Counted from the first letter of the stretch, positions 52,976 through 61,914 are shown. The stretch: 64,000 nucleotides of DNA from Sphingomonas glacialis (GCF_014653575.1 NZ_BNAQ01000005.1:186001-250000); one strand, 5' to 3'. The notes: generated by a model from the letters alone, not told the origin. Numbers and translations are program-made.

Positions 52976-53341
52976 TTACTTCCGCCGCCCGACTTGCAAC
53001 GCCCCGACGCAGCTCGCGCGGTCGATCGGCGAGCCGTCGGTCTGGCGCGCGTCGAGATAGGTGACGACCGGCTCGGACTTGCCGCTCGGGTAGAGATAGG
53101 CGTCGAGCACGCAGGTCGCGTTGTTGAACTGCAGCTTGCGCGCTGTCCCCTCGCGGACATCGGCGACGGGTGCGCCGAACAACCCGGTGAGGTGCGCCGC
53201 CGTCGCGCCGATCACGCCGCCGAGCCCCGCCGTGCCCGTTGGGATCGGCACCATCGCGGGCCGCGCGGCGGGTGTCGTCGCTGTGCTCGCGGCGCAGCCC
53301 GACAGCGCCAGCCCCACCAGAATTGCACCAAAAAGCTTCAT
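52976..53341 (-). CDS. Small lipoprotein
   Basis: The 121-residue protein has a lipoprotein signal (MKLFGAILVGLALSGC, lipobox LSGC). The mature part contains LTGLFGAPVADVREGTARKLQF, CVLDAYLYPSGKSEPVVTYLDAR and a second Cys (SCVGAL), so a disulfide is likely. Its start overlaps the EI24 gene stop by four bases (ATGA), implying co-translation. Function unknown. Confidence 0.72.
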   Translation of the reverse strand: MKLFGAILVGLALSGCAASTATTPAARPAMVPIPTGTAGLGGVIGATAAHLTGLFGAPVADVREGTARKLQFNNATCVLDAYLYPSGKSEPVVTYLDARQTDGSPIDRASCVGALQVGRRK

Positions 53342-54018
53342 GTCGTTCGCCCCGAATGGAACAGATGCGTCGCCATCGCCGCGCCGAGGATCGGCACGAA
53401 GAGGTTCGCAATCGGAACCATGAACAGGGCGGTCCCCGCAACCCCCAGCGCGAAGCGGTCGACCGCGCCCGCCTTGCGCCAGTCTCGCATCAGCGCAGGC
53501 GGCACGTGGCGCGCCGCGACGAGCTCGCCGAGATCGCGCCCGAGCAGCCAGCCATTGACCAGGAAGAACAGCAGCCATGTGCCGACGCCGGTGACGAGCA
53601 AGGCGATATAGACTGGCGCGAGCGCGAGATTGATCAGGATCGCGCGCGCCGCCGAACGCAGGCCGAGCCCGGCACCGCGCAGAGGCGAGACGCTGCGCGC
53701 GGTCTCGAGCGCTTGCGGGTAGTGCCGCGCCTCGACCGCGACGACGACATCGTCGGCAAACGCCATCATCACCGCGATCGCGATCGCGCGGAACAGCAGC
53801 CAGCTGATCCCGAACGCGGCGAGCAGCGCGACCGCGCCCAGCACGCCGCCGGCCGCCGGATCCCACCCTCGCTCCGCCGCCGCTTCCGTCGCGCCATACC
53901 ACAGCGCGACGCCGAGCGCGGCGATCAGCACCACGGTCAGCGCGAGCGACTTGAGGAACACCCCGACGATCTTGCGATCGCCGAGCTGGCCGAGCGAGAG
54001 GAGGAGCGCACGCAACAT
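53338..54018 (-). CDS. EI24-domain membrane protein (CysZ-like)
   Basis: The 226-residue protein has an N-terminal helix (ALLLSLGQLGDRKIVGVFLKSLALT), about four to six hydrophobic segments, and the segment YIALLVTGVGTWLLFFLVNGWLLGRDLGELVAARHV, which matches the EI24 family that includes the sulfate permease CysZ. The specific solute here is not evident. ATG 54018 is chosen over a longer unsupported frame. Confidence 0.8.
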   Translation of the reverse strand: MLRALLLSLGQLGDRKIVGVFLKSLALTVVLIAALGVALWYGATEAAAERGWDPAAGGVLGAVALLAAFGISWLLFRAIAIAVMMAFADDVVVAVEARHYPQALETARSVSPLRGAGLGLRSAARAILINLALAPVYIALLVTGVGTWLLFFLVNGWLLGRDLGELVAARHVPPALMRDWRKAGAVDRFALGVAGTALFMVPIANLFVPILGAAMATHLFHSGRTT

Positions 54019-54146
54019 GGGGCTGGTCCTAGCCGCCTCCCACGGGCCCGTCACCCCGCGCTTGCTCCCGGCGACGGAGAGTTGCGCGCGCCGCACCCCC
54101 CCGGTACGGCGCGGCAACGCTATTTTTTCAGAAATCGGAGATTCCC

Positions 54147-55145
54147 GTGACCGAGCCCACTTATGACGTCGTCGCGATCGGCAATGCCATCGTCGACGTG
54201 CTGTCGCAGTCGACCGATGCCTTCCTCGCCGAAGCCGCGATGACCAAGGGCTCGATGCAGCTGATGTTCTCGCCCGAGGAAGCCGATGCGCTCTACGCCA
54301 AGATGGGCCCGGGGATCGAGGCGAGCGGCGGCTCGGCGGCGAACACCGTCGCCGGCATCGCGGCGATGGGCGGCAAGTGCGGTTTCATCGGCCAGGTGGC
54401 GAAGGACGAGCTCGGCGACATCTTCGCGCACGACATCCGCGCGGTGGGGATCGACTTTACGACGGCTGCGCGCGACGGCGATCCGACGACGGCGCGCTGC
54501 CTGATCTTCGTCACGCCCGACGGCCAGCGCACGATGAACACCTTCCTCGGCGCGTCGCAGTTCCTGCCCGAGGCAGCACTCGACCGTGACCTGATCGCCA
54601 ATGCCGCGATCCTCTATCTCGAGGGCTATCTGTGGGATCCCGAGGAACCACGCCAGGCGATGCGCGCTGCGATCGACGTGGCGCGGGCAGCGGGCCGCAA
54701 GGTCGCCTTCACGCTCAGCGACGTGTTCTGCATCTCGCGCCACGGCGGCGATTTCCGCCAGCTGATGGCCGATGGCCTGATCGACATCATGTTCGCCAAC
54801 GAAGCCGAGATCACCGCGCTGATGGACTCGCAGGATTTCGACGCGGCGGTGGCCGAGGCCGCGACGCAGGTGCCGATGCTGGTGGTCACGCGCAGCGAGA
54901 AGGGTGCGATCGCCGTGTCGGGCGGGGAGACCGTCAGCGTCGCTGCCGAGCCGATCGAGCGCGTCGTCGATACGACCGGCGCGGGCGACCTGTTCGCCGC
55001 GGGGTTCCTGCGCGGCCAGGCACAGGGCAAGAGCATCGCCGATTCGCTCAAGATGGGCGCGGTCTGCGCCGCCGAGATCATCTCGCATTACGGCGCGCGT
55101 GCGCAGGTCGATTTGAAGGCGCTGGTGGCGTCGAAGCTGGGTTGA
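54147..55145 (+). CDS. PfkB-family carbohydrate kinase (adenosine kinase-like)
   Basis: The 332-residue kinase has the N-terminal AIGNAIVDVLSQ, a glycine-rich patch GGSAANTVAGIAAMGGKCGFIG, and the C-terminal PfkB signature DTTGAGDLFAAGFLRG with the catalytic Asp. In alphaproteobacteria proteins of this length and start are usually annotated as adenosine kinase, but ribokinase-type substrates cannot be excluded. Start GTG 54147, with GGAG at 54137-54140. Confidence 0.88.
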   Translation: MTEPTYDVVAIGNAIVDVLSQSTDAFLAEAAMTKGSMQLMFSPEEADALYAKMGPGIEASGGSAANTVAGIAAMGGKCGFIGQVAKDELGDIFAHDIRAVGIDFTTAARDGDPTTARCLIFVTPDGQRTMNTFLGASQFLPEAALDRDLIANAAILYLEGYLWDPEEPRQAMRAAIDVARAAGRKVAFTLSDVFCISRHGGDFRQLMADGLIDIMFANEAEITALMDSQDFDAAVAEAATQVPMLVVTRSEKGAIAVSGGETVSVAAEPIERVVDTTGAGDLFAAGFLRGQAQGKSIADSLKMGAVCAAEIISHYGARAQVDLKALVASKLG

Positions 55146-55152
55146 TCCCGCC

Positions 55153-55257
55153 TAGCCCCTCCCCTTCAGGGGAGGGGTTGGGGTGGGGCCGTGCCGCGAT
55201 CGCGCGCTTTAGTCTCTGCGAGGCACGTCCCCACCCCCAAACCCTCCCCCTCGGAGG
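55153..55257. repeat. Inverted repeat pair, family C-like
   Basis: tagcccctccccttcaggg.. with ggttggggtgggg at the left and its inverted partner (ccccacccccaaaccctcc..) at the right, 55153-55257. It lies between the convergent kinase and permease genes, just before a strong terminator. Confidence 0.78.
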
Positions 55258-55268
55258 GTCTCAGACAC

Positions 55269-55301
55269 AAAAAAGGCCGGGGAGCGATCCCCGGCCTTTT
55301 T
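55269..55301. terminator. Bidirectional rho-independent terminator
   Basis: A 14-bp perfect stem AAAAAGGCCGGGGA / TCCCCGGCCTTTTT with loop GCGA, T-rich on both strands. It lies between the convergent PfkB kinase and amino-acid permease genes. Confidence 0.92.
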
Positions 55302-55324
55302 CGTGTCCTACGTGGCGCCTGCCC

Positions 55325-56899
55325 TTACGGGCGATGCACCGGCGCGACATATTCGCCGAGCTCGGGGCCGTCTTCCTCGTCGAGGCCCTTTGCCAGCCGG
55401 CTGTTGTGCATACCGTAGGCGAAATAGAGGATGATCGCCGCCAGCGTGTACCAGGCAAAGAACACCAGCACGCGCGATTCGACCGTGAAGATCAACGCGA
55501 TGCAAGTGAGGATGCCGACCGCCGGCACCACCGGATAGAGCGGTACGCGGAAGCCGCGCGGGATCTCCGGGTGGGTGCGCCGCAGCCAGATCACCGACAG
55601 GCAGACGATCGCGAAGGCCGCGAGCGTGCCGACCGAGGTCATGTCGCCGAGCGTGTTGATGTCGAAGAACGCCGCGGCGACTGCGGTGATCAGACCGACG
55701 AGCAGCGTGTTGACCCACGGCGTCTGGAACTTCTTGTGGACCGTCGCGAACACGCGCGGCAGCAGGCCGTCACGCGCCATCGTGTAGAAGATGCGCGTCT
55801 GGCCGTACATCAGCACGAGCACGACCGAGGTCAGCCCGACGATCGCGCCAGCCTTCACCAGCTTTGCGAACCACGCCCATTGCGGGCCCAGCGCGTCGAC
55901 CGCGACCGCGACGGGATCCGGCACGTCGAGCGTCTTGTAGTTGACGATCAGCGTCATCACGATCGAGACGAGGATGTAGATCGCGGTGCACACGAACAGC
56001 GAGCCGAGCAGGCCGATCGGCATGTCCTTGGCGGGGTTCTTGGCTTCCTGGCCCGCGGTCGAGACCGCCTCGAAGCCGATATAGGCGAAGAACACGATCG
56101 AGGCGGCACGCAGGATGCCGCCCCAGCCGAACTCGCCCTTGTCGCCGCTCGCCGGCGGGATGAACGGCTGCCAGTTGGACTTGAGCGTGTCGAAATGCGC
56201 GATCACGAACGCGCCGCAGATGACGATGAAGGCGATGATCACGGTCAGCTTGATCGCGACGATGACGTTGTTGACCTTGGCGCTCTCCGACACGCCGATG
56301 ATCAGCAATGCGGTCATCGCGCCGCAGATCAGGAAGGCGGGCAAGTTGAAGAGGTAGGTCAGCGGCGCACCGTTGACGATTACGGGGACGAGCTCGCCGC
56401 CGACCGCATGCTTGATGACATGGCCGGTCGGACCAGTCAGTTCGACCGGGATGACGAGGCCGAAGTCGCCGAGAAGGCTGACGACATAGCCCGCCCAGCC
56501 GACCGCGACGACCGACGCCGCGAGACCGTATTCGAGCAGCAGCAGCGCGCCCATGATCCACGCGGCGAACTCGCCGATCGTGGTGTAGCTATAGGTATAG
56601 GCCGAGCCCGAGACGGGCAGGGTGGAGGACAGCTCGGCGTAGCACAGGCCGGCGAGCGCGCAGACGAAGCCCGCGATCAGGAACGAGATGAGGACGGCGG
56701 GGCCGGCATGGAGCGCAGCGGCGTTGCCGGTCCGCACGAAGATGCCCGCGCCGATGATGCAGCCGATGCCGAGGAACACGAGGTTCCAGGGGCCGAGCGT
56801 GCGTTTGAGTTGGCTGGTCTGTGTCTCGCGTTGAACTTGCTCCACGGTTTTTCGGAGCAGCATGCGGTTCAGAATACCCGTAGTGGGCTGTGTCGCCAT
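55325..56899 (-). CDS. Amino acid permease, APC superfamily (cationic amino acid transporter type)
   Basis: This 524-residue protein has about twelve to fourteen membrane segments. The first helix carries the APC substrate motif GIGCIIGAGIFVRTG, helix 3 ELSSTLPVSGSAYTYSY, helix 6 FFAYIGFEAVSTAGQEAKNP, and helix 8 MYGQTRIFYTMARDGLLP. The N-terminus (LLRKTVEQVQRETQTSQLKRTLGPW) matches bacterial CAT-like permeases (YfnA type). Substrate preference is not resolvable by eye. The ATG at 56899 excludes a long upstream frame that belongs to hinT's other strand frames. Confidence 0.92.
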   Translation of the reverse strand: MATQPTTGILNRMLLRKTVEQVQRETQTSQLKRTLGPWNLVFLGIGCIIGAGIFVRTGNAAALHAGPAVLISFLIAGFVCALAGLCYAELSSTLPVSGSAYTYSYTTIGEFAAWIMGALLLLEYGLAASVVAVGWAGYVVSLLGDFGLVIPVELTGPTGHVIKHAVGGELVPVIVNGAPLTYLFNLPAFLICGAMTALLIIGVSESAKVNNVIVAIKLTVIIAFIVICGAFVIAHFDTLKSNWQPFIPPASGDKGEFGWGGILRAASIVFFAYIGFEAVSTAGQEAKNPAKDMPIGLLGSLFVCTAIYILVSIVMTLIVNYKTLDVPDPVAVAVDALGPQWAWFAKLVKAGAIVGLTSVVLVLMYGQTRIFYTMARDGLLPRVFATVHKKFQTPWVNTLLVGLITAVAAAFFDINTLGDMTSVGTLAAFAIVCLSVIWLRRTHPEIPRGFRVPLYPVVPAVGILTCIALIFTVESRVLVFFAWYTLAAIILYFAYGMHNSRLAKGLDEEDGPELGEYVAPVHRP

Positions 56900-56987
56900 T
56901 CGATAAGTCCCCTGGGCCGGATCGTTGCCGGCGCGAAAGTTTTGGTTGGCGGGAAACCTAACCGCAAAACGTGGGCGCGCAATCCCC

Positions 56988-57365
56988 TTAGCGCGCCAGC
57001 ATCGGCCCGAGCGCGCGGCCGGCGAAGATATGGACGTGGAGGTGCGGCACCTCCTGGTGCGAATCGTGTCCGGTATTGGCCAGCAAGCGATAGCCCGGCG
57101 CGACCAGCCCGGCATCGCGCGCGACCGTGCCGACCGCGCGAACGAACCCGGCGATCTCGGCGTCCGACGCTCTCGCGCTGAAATCATCCCACGACACATA
57201 GGCGCCCTTGGGGATCACCAGGATATGCGTCGGCGCCTGCGGGGCGATGTCGGGGAAGGCGATGGCGTAGTCGTCGTCGTAGAGCCGCGTCGCGGGAATC
57301 TCACCGCGCAGGATCTTGGCGAAGATGTTCTGGTCGTCATAGGCTTGCGTCGCGTCGATCGGCAT
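56988..57365 (-). CDS. HIT-family nucleotide hydrolase (HinT-like)
   Basis: This 125-residue protein carries the histidine triad HLHVHIF near residue 108. The phosphoramidase core includes FAKILRGEIPATRLYDDDYAIAFPDIAPQAPTHILVIPK, typical of HinT, which hydrolyses aminoacyl-adenylate-like phosphoramidates. Its ribosome-binding site (GGGAGGGG) lies inside the right arm of a family C palindrome directly before the ATG. It follows hisE, at the end of the his cluster. Confidence 0.93.
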   Translation of the reverse strand: MPIDATQAYDDQNIFAKILRGEIPATRLYDDDYAIAFPDIAPQAPTHILVIPKGAYVSWDDFSARASDAEIAGFVRAVGTVARDAGLVAPGYRLLANTGHDSHQEVPHLHVHIFAGRALGPMLAR

Positions 57366-57368
57366 AGT

Positions 57369-57474
57369 TCCCCTCCCGCTTGCGGGAGGGGTTAGGGGAG
57401 GGGCTGTCCTCCCATGCCTCCCGCCAGTGCGTGCGACATGCCCTCCCCCAGCCCCTCCCGCAAGCGGGAGGGGA
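57369..57474. repeat. Inverted repeat pair, family C, overlapping the hinT ribosome site
   Basis: Copies at 57369-57403 and 57439-57474 in opposite orientation fill the hisE-hinT gap. On the minus strand the downstream copy ends gcgggaggggaact directly before the hinT ATG. Confidence 0.9.
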
Positions 57475-57489
57475 GCAAGAAAGAGCGCG

Positions 57490-57813
57490 TCAGTCCTTCG
57501 TCCGCGCGGCCTTCTCGTCGATTCCCGACACGCCTTCGCGCTGGCGGATCTCGGCGCGGATGTCGTCGAGCGACACGTCGCACTCGGCGAGCAGCACGAG
57601 CAGGTGGAACATCAGGTCGGTCGCCTCGCCGACGAGCGCGGCCTTGTCCTCGGTCAGCGCGGCGATGACGGTCTCGACGGCTTCCTCGCCGACCTTCTGC
57701 GCGATCTTGCCGCGCCCCTTCGCGAACAGCTTGGCGGTGTAGGAGGTGGTCGGGTCGGCGCCGCGGCGTGCGCGGATCGTTGCCTCTAACGTGTCGAGTG
57801 TATCTTCGGCCAT
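57490..57813 (-). CDS. hisE: Phosphoribosyl-ATP diphosphatase
   Basis: The 107-residue, single-function enzyme hydrolyses phosphoribosyl-ATP to phosphoribosyl-AMP in histidine synthesis. It has the MazG-like motif QKVGEEAVETVIAAL and EATDLMFHLLVLLAE with the metal-binding acidic residues. It is not fused to HisI. ATG 57813 is chosen; the longer frame upstream is unsupported. There is no clear Shine-Dalgarno. Confidence 0.94.
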   Translation of the reverse strand: MAEDTLDTLEATIRARRGADPTTSYTAKLFAKGRGKIAQKVGEEAVETVIAALTEDKAALVGEATDLMFHLLVLLAECDVSLDDIRAEIRQREGVSGIDEKAARTKD

Positions 57814-57844
57814 CAAAGCGGGCTGGCCCAAGCGGGCGCGCAGG

Positions 57845-58033
57845 TCAATCCTTGGGCGTGCCGCGCTTGGCGAAGCGCGCGCGCATCGCCCGCCGCACGA
57901 ACCAAACGCCGAGCGCCGCGACGACGAACAGGACGATGTCGGAGAGTTCGGGTCCGGTGCGAACCTTGACGACACCGCTATGCGGCGCGGCGAGCGCGGG
58001 GTTTGCGATCAGCAGGGCGAAGAGGAAGCGCAT
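57845..58033 (-). CDS. Small membrane protein, 62 aa
   Basis: MRFLFALLIANPALAAPHSG looks like a signal peptide, followed by one membrane segment (SDIVLFVVAALGVWFVRRAM) and a basic tail. It lies between hisF and hisE on the same strand, 31 bases before hisE. No family recognised; the hydrophobic pattern and codon use support a real gene. Confidence 0.6.
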   Translation of the reverse strand: MRFLFALLIANPALAAPHSGVVKVRTGPELSDIVLFVVAALGVWFVRRAMRARFAKRGTPKD

Positions 58034-58092
58034 GCGGGGTGTGTAGCATCGCGCTGTTAAATTTCCGCTTCTTTCGCTCCCCTTGCTTTCCC

Positions 58093-58216
58093 GTTCTTCT
58101 ATCTTCCCCGGCGAAGGCCGGGGCCCAGTCGCGAAGGCCCATGCCAGCACGCGCAGCGCTCTCCAACGAACGGCTCGCGACTGGGCCCCGGCCTCCGCCG
58201 GGGAAGAAATATAGAA
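58093..58216. repeat. Inverted repeat pair, family D
   Basis: cttccccggcgaaggccggg.. followed by cccagtcgcg at about 58103-58132, with its inverted copy at 58175-58206. The outer flanks (ttcttctatc and gaaatatagaa) extend the similarity. It lies between hisF and the 62-aa gene. Confidence 0.82.
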
Positions 58217-58241
58217 AGAAGGAAGGAAGAAAGTCCCGCGG

Positions 58242-59012
58242 TCAGCTGGTAACCGGCCGCCGCACCGGTATCCCCGCCGCCGCAAGCGCGGCATGCGCCT
58301 CGGCGATGCTGACTTCGCCGAAGTGGAAAATCGACGCCGCCAGCACTGCGCTCGCATGTCCCTCGCTGATCCCCGCGACGAGATCGGCCAGCCCGCCCAC
58401 GCCGCCCGACGCGACCACCGGCACGCGCACCTGGTCGGCGATCGTCCGCGTCAGCGCCAGGTCGAACCCGCTCTTGGTCCCGTCGCGGTCCATCGAGGTG
58501 ATGAGCAGTTCGCCCGCGCCGAGCTCGGCAAGGCGCAGCGCATGTGCGACGGCGTCGATCCCGGTCGCCCGCCGGCCGCCATGCGTGAACACTTCCCAGC
58601 CGCCATCGACCTGCCGCGCATCGACCGAGGCGACGACGCACTGGCTGCCGAACTTGTCGGCGAGCTCGGCGACGAGCTCGGGCCGCGCGACCGCGGCGGA
58701 ATTGACCGCGACCTTGTCGGCGCCCGCGAGCAGCAGCGCGCGCGCATCCTCGACCGAGCGCACCCCGCCGCCGACGGTCAGCGGCATGAAGCACACTTCG
58801 GCGGTGCGACGCACGACGTCGAGGATCGTGCCGCGCGCCTCATGGCTCGCACCGATATCGAGGAAGCAGAGTTCGTCGGCCCCAGCGGCGTCATAGGCGC
58901 GCGCTTGCTCGACCGGATCGCCGGCGTCCTTGAGGTCGACGAAATTGACGCCCTTGACGACGCGACCGTTGGCGACGTCGAGGCACGGGATGACACGAGC
59001 GCGGACGGTCAT
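58242..59012 (-). CDS. hisF: Imidazole glycerol phosphate synthase subunit HisF
   Basis: This 256-residue (beta/alpha)8 barrel cyclises the HisH-delivered ammonia with [24 protein letters not shown] at the N-terminus holds the catalytic Asp. [22 protein letters not shown] and [12 protein letters not shown] complete the conserved phosphate sites. The second catalytic Asp is in SMDRDGT. Partner of HisH encoded upstream. Confidence 0.95.
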   Translation of the reverse strand: MTVRARVIPCLDVANGRVVKGVNFVDLKDAGDPVEQARAYDAAGADELCFLDIGASHEARGTILDVVRRTAEVCFMPLTVGGGVRSVEDARALLLAGADKVAVNSAAVARPELVAELADKFGSQCVVASVDARQVDGGWEVFTHGGRRATGIDAVAHALRLAELGAGELLITSMDRDGTKSGFDLALTRTIADQVRVPVVASGGVGGLADLVAGISEGHASAVLAASIFHFGEVSIAEAHAALAAAGIPVRRPVTS

Positions 59013-59043
59013 GGGCGAGCGACTTTGAAGAAAAAGAAGATGG

Positions 59044-59195
59044 GTTCGCGCGGAGGCGCGGAGACGCGGAGGAAAGAAGACGGGTCGCCAAGTCTCTGGC
59101 ATCCGCGTCGGGCGAAGCGCATTCTGCATTCGCGGATCACTCGGGACGGTCGCGACGCGCGCACCATCTCCGCGCCTCCGCGTCTCCGCGCGAAC
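59044..59195. repeat. Inverted repeat pair, family E
   Basis: A 27-base arm starting gttcgcgcggaggcgcgg at 59044-59070 and an inverted arm ending ccgcgtctccgcgcgaac at 59169-59195. The arms differ only by exchange of two similar hexamers. It fills the hisF-hisA gap (59013-59202). Confidence 0.82.
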
Positions 59196-59202
59196 ATGCT
59201 TT

Positions 59203-59940
59203 TCACGCCGCCGCCGCCACGGCGAGCGCCGCCGCCAGATCGAGCCGGCCGTCATACAGCGCGCGCCCGGTAATCACGCCCTCGATCCCGTCACGCGCAT
59301 GGAGCGCGAGCACATGGATCTCGGCAATCCCCTTCACGCCGCCGCTGGCGATCACCGGAATCTTCACCGCGCGCGCCAGATCGACGGTCGCCTGGACGTT
59401 GGCGCCCTTAAGCATCCCGTCGCGGCCGACGTCAGTGAACAACAGCGCCGCGACACCCGCATCCTCGAACTGCCGCGCCATATCGGCGACCTCGACCGTC
59501 GAGACATCGGCCCATCCCTTCGTTGCGACGAAACCGTCCTTGGCATCGACCGCAACGACGATCCCGCCGGGGAAATCGCGCGCCGCTTCGCGCACCAGCT
59601 CCGGGTTCTCAAGCGCGGCCGTGCCGATCACGACGCGCGACACGCCCATGTCGAACCAGCGCTCGATCCCGGCGCGGTCACGGATCCCGCCGCCCAATTG
59701 CACATGGCCGGGGAAGCGCTTGACGATCTCGGCGACCGCCTCGCCATTGACCGACTTGCCGGCGAACGCGCCGTCGAGGTCGACGACGTGGAGATATTCG
59801 GCACCCTGCTCGGCGAACAGCATCGCCTGTGCTGCGGGATCGTCGCCATAGACGGTCGCGCGGTCCATATCGCCCTCGGCGAGGCGGACGACTTGGCCGC
59901 CCTTGAGGTCGATCGCGGGGAAGATGATCAAGGACGCCAC
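59203..59940 (-). CDS. hisA: Phosphoribosylformimino-5-aminoimidazole carboxamide ribotide isomerase
   Basis: A 245-residue barrel enzyme with [18 protein letters not shown] (catalytic Asp), [14 protein letters not shown], and [13 protein letters not shown] (second Asp). It starts with GTG at 59940 inside the last codons of hisH, an overlap of 13 bases, so translation is coupled to hisH. Confidence 0.95.
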   Translation of the reverse strand: MASLIIFPAIDLKGGQVVRLAEGDMDRATVYGDDPAAQAMLFAEQGAEYLHVVDLDGAFAGKSVNGEAVAEIVKRFPGHVQLGGGIRDRAGIERWFDMGVSRVVIGTAALENPELVREAARDFPGGIVVAVDAKDGFVATKGWADVSTVEVADMARQFEDAGVAALLFTDVGRDGMLKGANVQATVDLARAVKIPVIASGGVKGIAEIHVLALHARDGIEGVITGRALYDGRLDLAAALAVAAAA

Positions 59941-60533
59941 GTCAGGAACCTCTCCAGCAGCGCAAGACCGTAGCGCTGGCTCTTTTCGGGATGGAATTGC
60001 ACGCCGAGCAGATTGTCGCGGCCGATCGCCGCGGTGACCGGGCCGGCATGCTCGGTCGTTGCCAGCGTGTCGGCCCCGTCAAAGGCGTAGCTGTGCAGGA
60101 AATACGCTTCGCCCGGCACGATCAGGGCGTGCGGGGTGGTCGGGACGACGTCGTTCCAACCCATGTGCGGGACCTTGGCGGTTGCGTCGGTCGGCGTGAG
60201 GTGCCGGACGCTGCCGCGGATCCAGCCGAGCCCGGCATGGACGCCATGCTCCTCGCCGGTGTCGGCCATCAATTGCATCCCGACGCAGATGCCGAGGAAC
60301 GGCACGCCGTCGCGCCGGACGCGCTGCTCGAGCGCCTCGACCATGCCGGGGACGGCGCGCAACGCCGCGGCGCAGGCGCCGAACGCACCGACGCCGGGAA
60401 GGACGATACGGTCGGCCTTGAGCACCGCGTCGGCGTCGGCGGTGACGAGCACGTCGGTACCGCCCGCGGCCTTCAGCGCATTGGCGACCGAATGCAGATT
60501 GCCCGCGCCGTAATCGATGAGGGCAAGCGTCAA
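59928..60533 (-). CDS. hisH: Imidazole glycerol phosphate synthase glutaminase subunit HisH
   Basis: This 201-residue class I glutamine amidotransferase has the nucleophile Cys in FLGICVGMQLM and the His/Glu pair in GVQFHPEKSQ; it starts TLALIDYGAGNLHSV like the family. No ATG or GTG fits, and the start is TTG 60533. The only Shine-Dalgarno (GGGAGGGGG) belongs to the adjoining family C palindrome, within its hairpin arm. Feeds ammonia to HisF. Confidence 0.93.
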   Translation of the reverse strand: MTLALIDYGAGNLHSVANALKAAGGTDVLVTADADAVLKADRIVLPGVGAFGACAAALRAVPGMVEALEQRVRRDGVPFLGICVGMQLMADTGEEHGVHAGLGWIRGSVRHLTPTDATAKVPHMGWNDVVPTTPHALIVPGEAYFLHSYAFDGADTLATTEHAGPVTAAIGRDNLLGVQFHPEKSQRYGLALLERFLTWRP

Positions 60534-60534
60534 A

Positions 60535-60640
60535 TCCCCCTCCCGCTTGCGGGAGGGGTTAGGGGAGGGGCGTGCCGCAAGCGCAGCGCGGGGATCCAGG
60601 TCGTTCCCTCCCCCGGCCCCTCCCGCAAGCGGGAGGGGAG
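60535..60640. repeat. Inverted repeat pair, family C, overlapping the hisH ribosome site
   Basis: Copies at 60535-60570 and 60605-60640 in opposite orientation fill the whole hisB-hisH gap, from two bases after the hisB stop to one base before the hisH TTG. On the minus strand the hairpin CCCCTCCCGC/GCGGGAGGGG hides the hisH Shine-Dalgarno. Confidence 0.9.
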
Positions 60641-60642
60641 CA

Positions 60643-61230
60643 TCACAACGTCCCCTTGGTGCTGGGGATCACGCCCGCTTTCCGCGGATCGAGCTCGACC
60701 GCTTCGCGCAACGCCCGCGCGACGCCCTTGAACGCCGCCTCGGCGATGTGGTGGTTGTTCGACCCGTAGAGCGTCTCGATGTGCAGCGTGATGCCGGCGG
60801 TCTGCGCGAACGAGTGGAAGAAATGCTCGAACATTTCGGTGTCCATCTCGCCAAGTTTCTTCTGCGAGAATTCGGTCTTCCACACGAGATACGGCCGCCC
60901 CGAAATGTCGATCGCGACGCGGGTGAGCGTCTCGTCCATCGGCGAATGCGCGTCGGCGTAGCGGCGGATGCCGCGCTTTTCGCCGAGCGCCTCGAGGATC
61001 GCCGCGCCGATCGCGAGGCCGGTGTCCTCGACGGTGTGGTGCTGGTCGATATGCAGATCGCCGACGGTCTTTACGTCCAAGTCGATCAGCGAGTGGCGGC
61101 TCAGTTGTTCGAGCATGTGATCGAAGAAGCCGATCCCGGTCGAAATCTGGAACGCCCCCGTTCCATCGAGGTTGACCGAGACGTCGATGGAGGTCTCGCT
61201 GGTCCGGCGGGTGATCGTGGCGGTGCGCAT
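60643..61230 (-). CDS. hisB: Imidazoleglycerol-phosphate dehydratase
   Basis: The 195-residue, single-function enzyme has the manganese-binding duplicated motifs [12 protein letters not shown] and [14 protein letters not shown], plus [17 protein letters not shown] and YLVWKTEF. It is not fused to the HisB phosphatase, as is usual outside enterobacteria. It heads the minus-strand hisB-H-A-F-E cluster and is divergent from sspB. Confidence 0.95.
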   Translation of the reverse strand: MRTATITRRTSETSIDVSVNLDGTGAFQISTGIGFFDHMLEQLSRHSLIDLDVKTVGDLHIDQHHTVEDTGLAIGAAILEALGEKRGIRRYADAHSPMDETLTRVAIDISGRPYLVWKTEFSQKKLGEMDTEMFEHFFHSFAQTAGITLHIETLYGSNNHHIAEAAFKGVARALREAVELDPRKAGVIPSTKGTL

Positions 61231-61301
61231 TTGCTTCCCATAGCGCCGTTAGGGACGCATGCAATCTTGACCCGCCATCAAACCGCGCTACCCAAGGACG
61301 C

Positions 61302-61784
61302 ATGAGCGATGGCATGCCCGATAGCCTGATTCCCTACGATGATATCGTACAGGAAGCCCTGCGTGCCGTGGTCGGCCGCGTCCTTGGGTCGGTGGCGACC
61401 AATGGTGGCCTGCCCGGCGAGCACCATTTCTACATCACCTTCAAGACGCAGGCACCCGGCGTCGACATTCCGCAGCGGCTGCTCGAGCGCTTTCCCGACG
61501 AGATGACGATCGTGATGCAGAACCGCTATTGGGATCTGGTCGTCGATGACGAGCGCTTCTCGGTCGGCCTGAGCTTCAACCAGGTCGCCTCGAAGCTGGT
61601 CATTCCCTATTCGGCGATCACCGGTTTCCACGATCCTGCGGTCAATTTCGAACTGCGCTTCCAGGCGCAGGATATTCCCGACGGCCCCGAGCCGCACGAC
61701 ACCGCGGAAAACGACGAGCCGGTGCACAAGCCGGTCGAGGATGGTTCGAACGTCGTCGCAGTGGATTTCAAGCGGAAGAAGTAG
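61302..61784 (+). CDS. sspB: SspB-family ClpXP adaptor
   Basis: A 160-residue protein of the alphaproteobacterial SspB type. It starts with the conserved IPYDDIVQEALRAVVGRVL, includes HHFYITFKTQAPGVDIP and the tag-binding barrel (MTIVMQNRYWDLVVDDERFSVGLSF), and has a disordered acidic linker ending VVAVDFKRKK, the ClpX-binding tail. It delivers ssrA-tagged and other proteins to ClpXP. Confidence 0.92.
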   Translation: MSDGMPDSLIPYDDIVQEALRAVVGRVLGSVATNGGLPGEHHFYITFKTQAPGVDIPQRLLERFPDEMTIVMQNRYWDLVVDDERFSVGLSFNQVASKLVIPYSAITGFHDPAVNFELRFQAQDIPDGPEPHDTAENDEPVHKPVEDGSNVVAVDFKRKK

Positions 61785-61914
61785 GGAGCGAGCCGCGCGA
61801 ACTGCGCGGCGGTCGCGCAAGCGACGCGAACCGCCGGCCGGCGCGGCCCGCCGCGTCCGACGTCACGGGATTTACTCCGGTGACGGCTGTCTCACCAAAA
61901 TCGCGAGCCATTTC

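Noticed and set aside
44526..60640. Repeated palindromes considered as a possible CRISPR array
   Set aside because: Copies are inverted pairs scattered over kilobases with no regular spacers and no cas genes.
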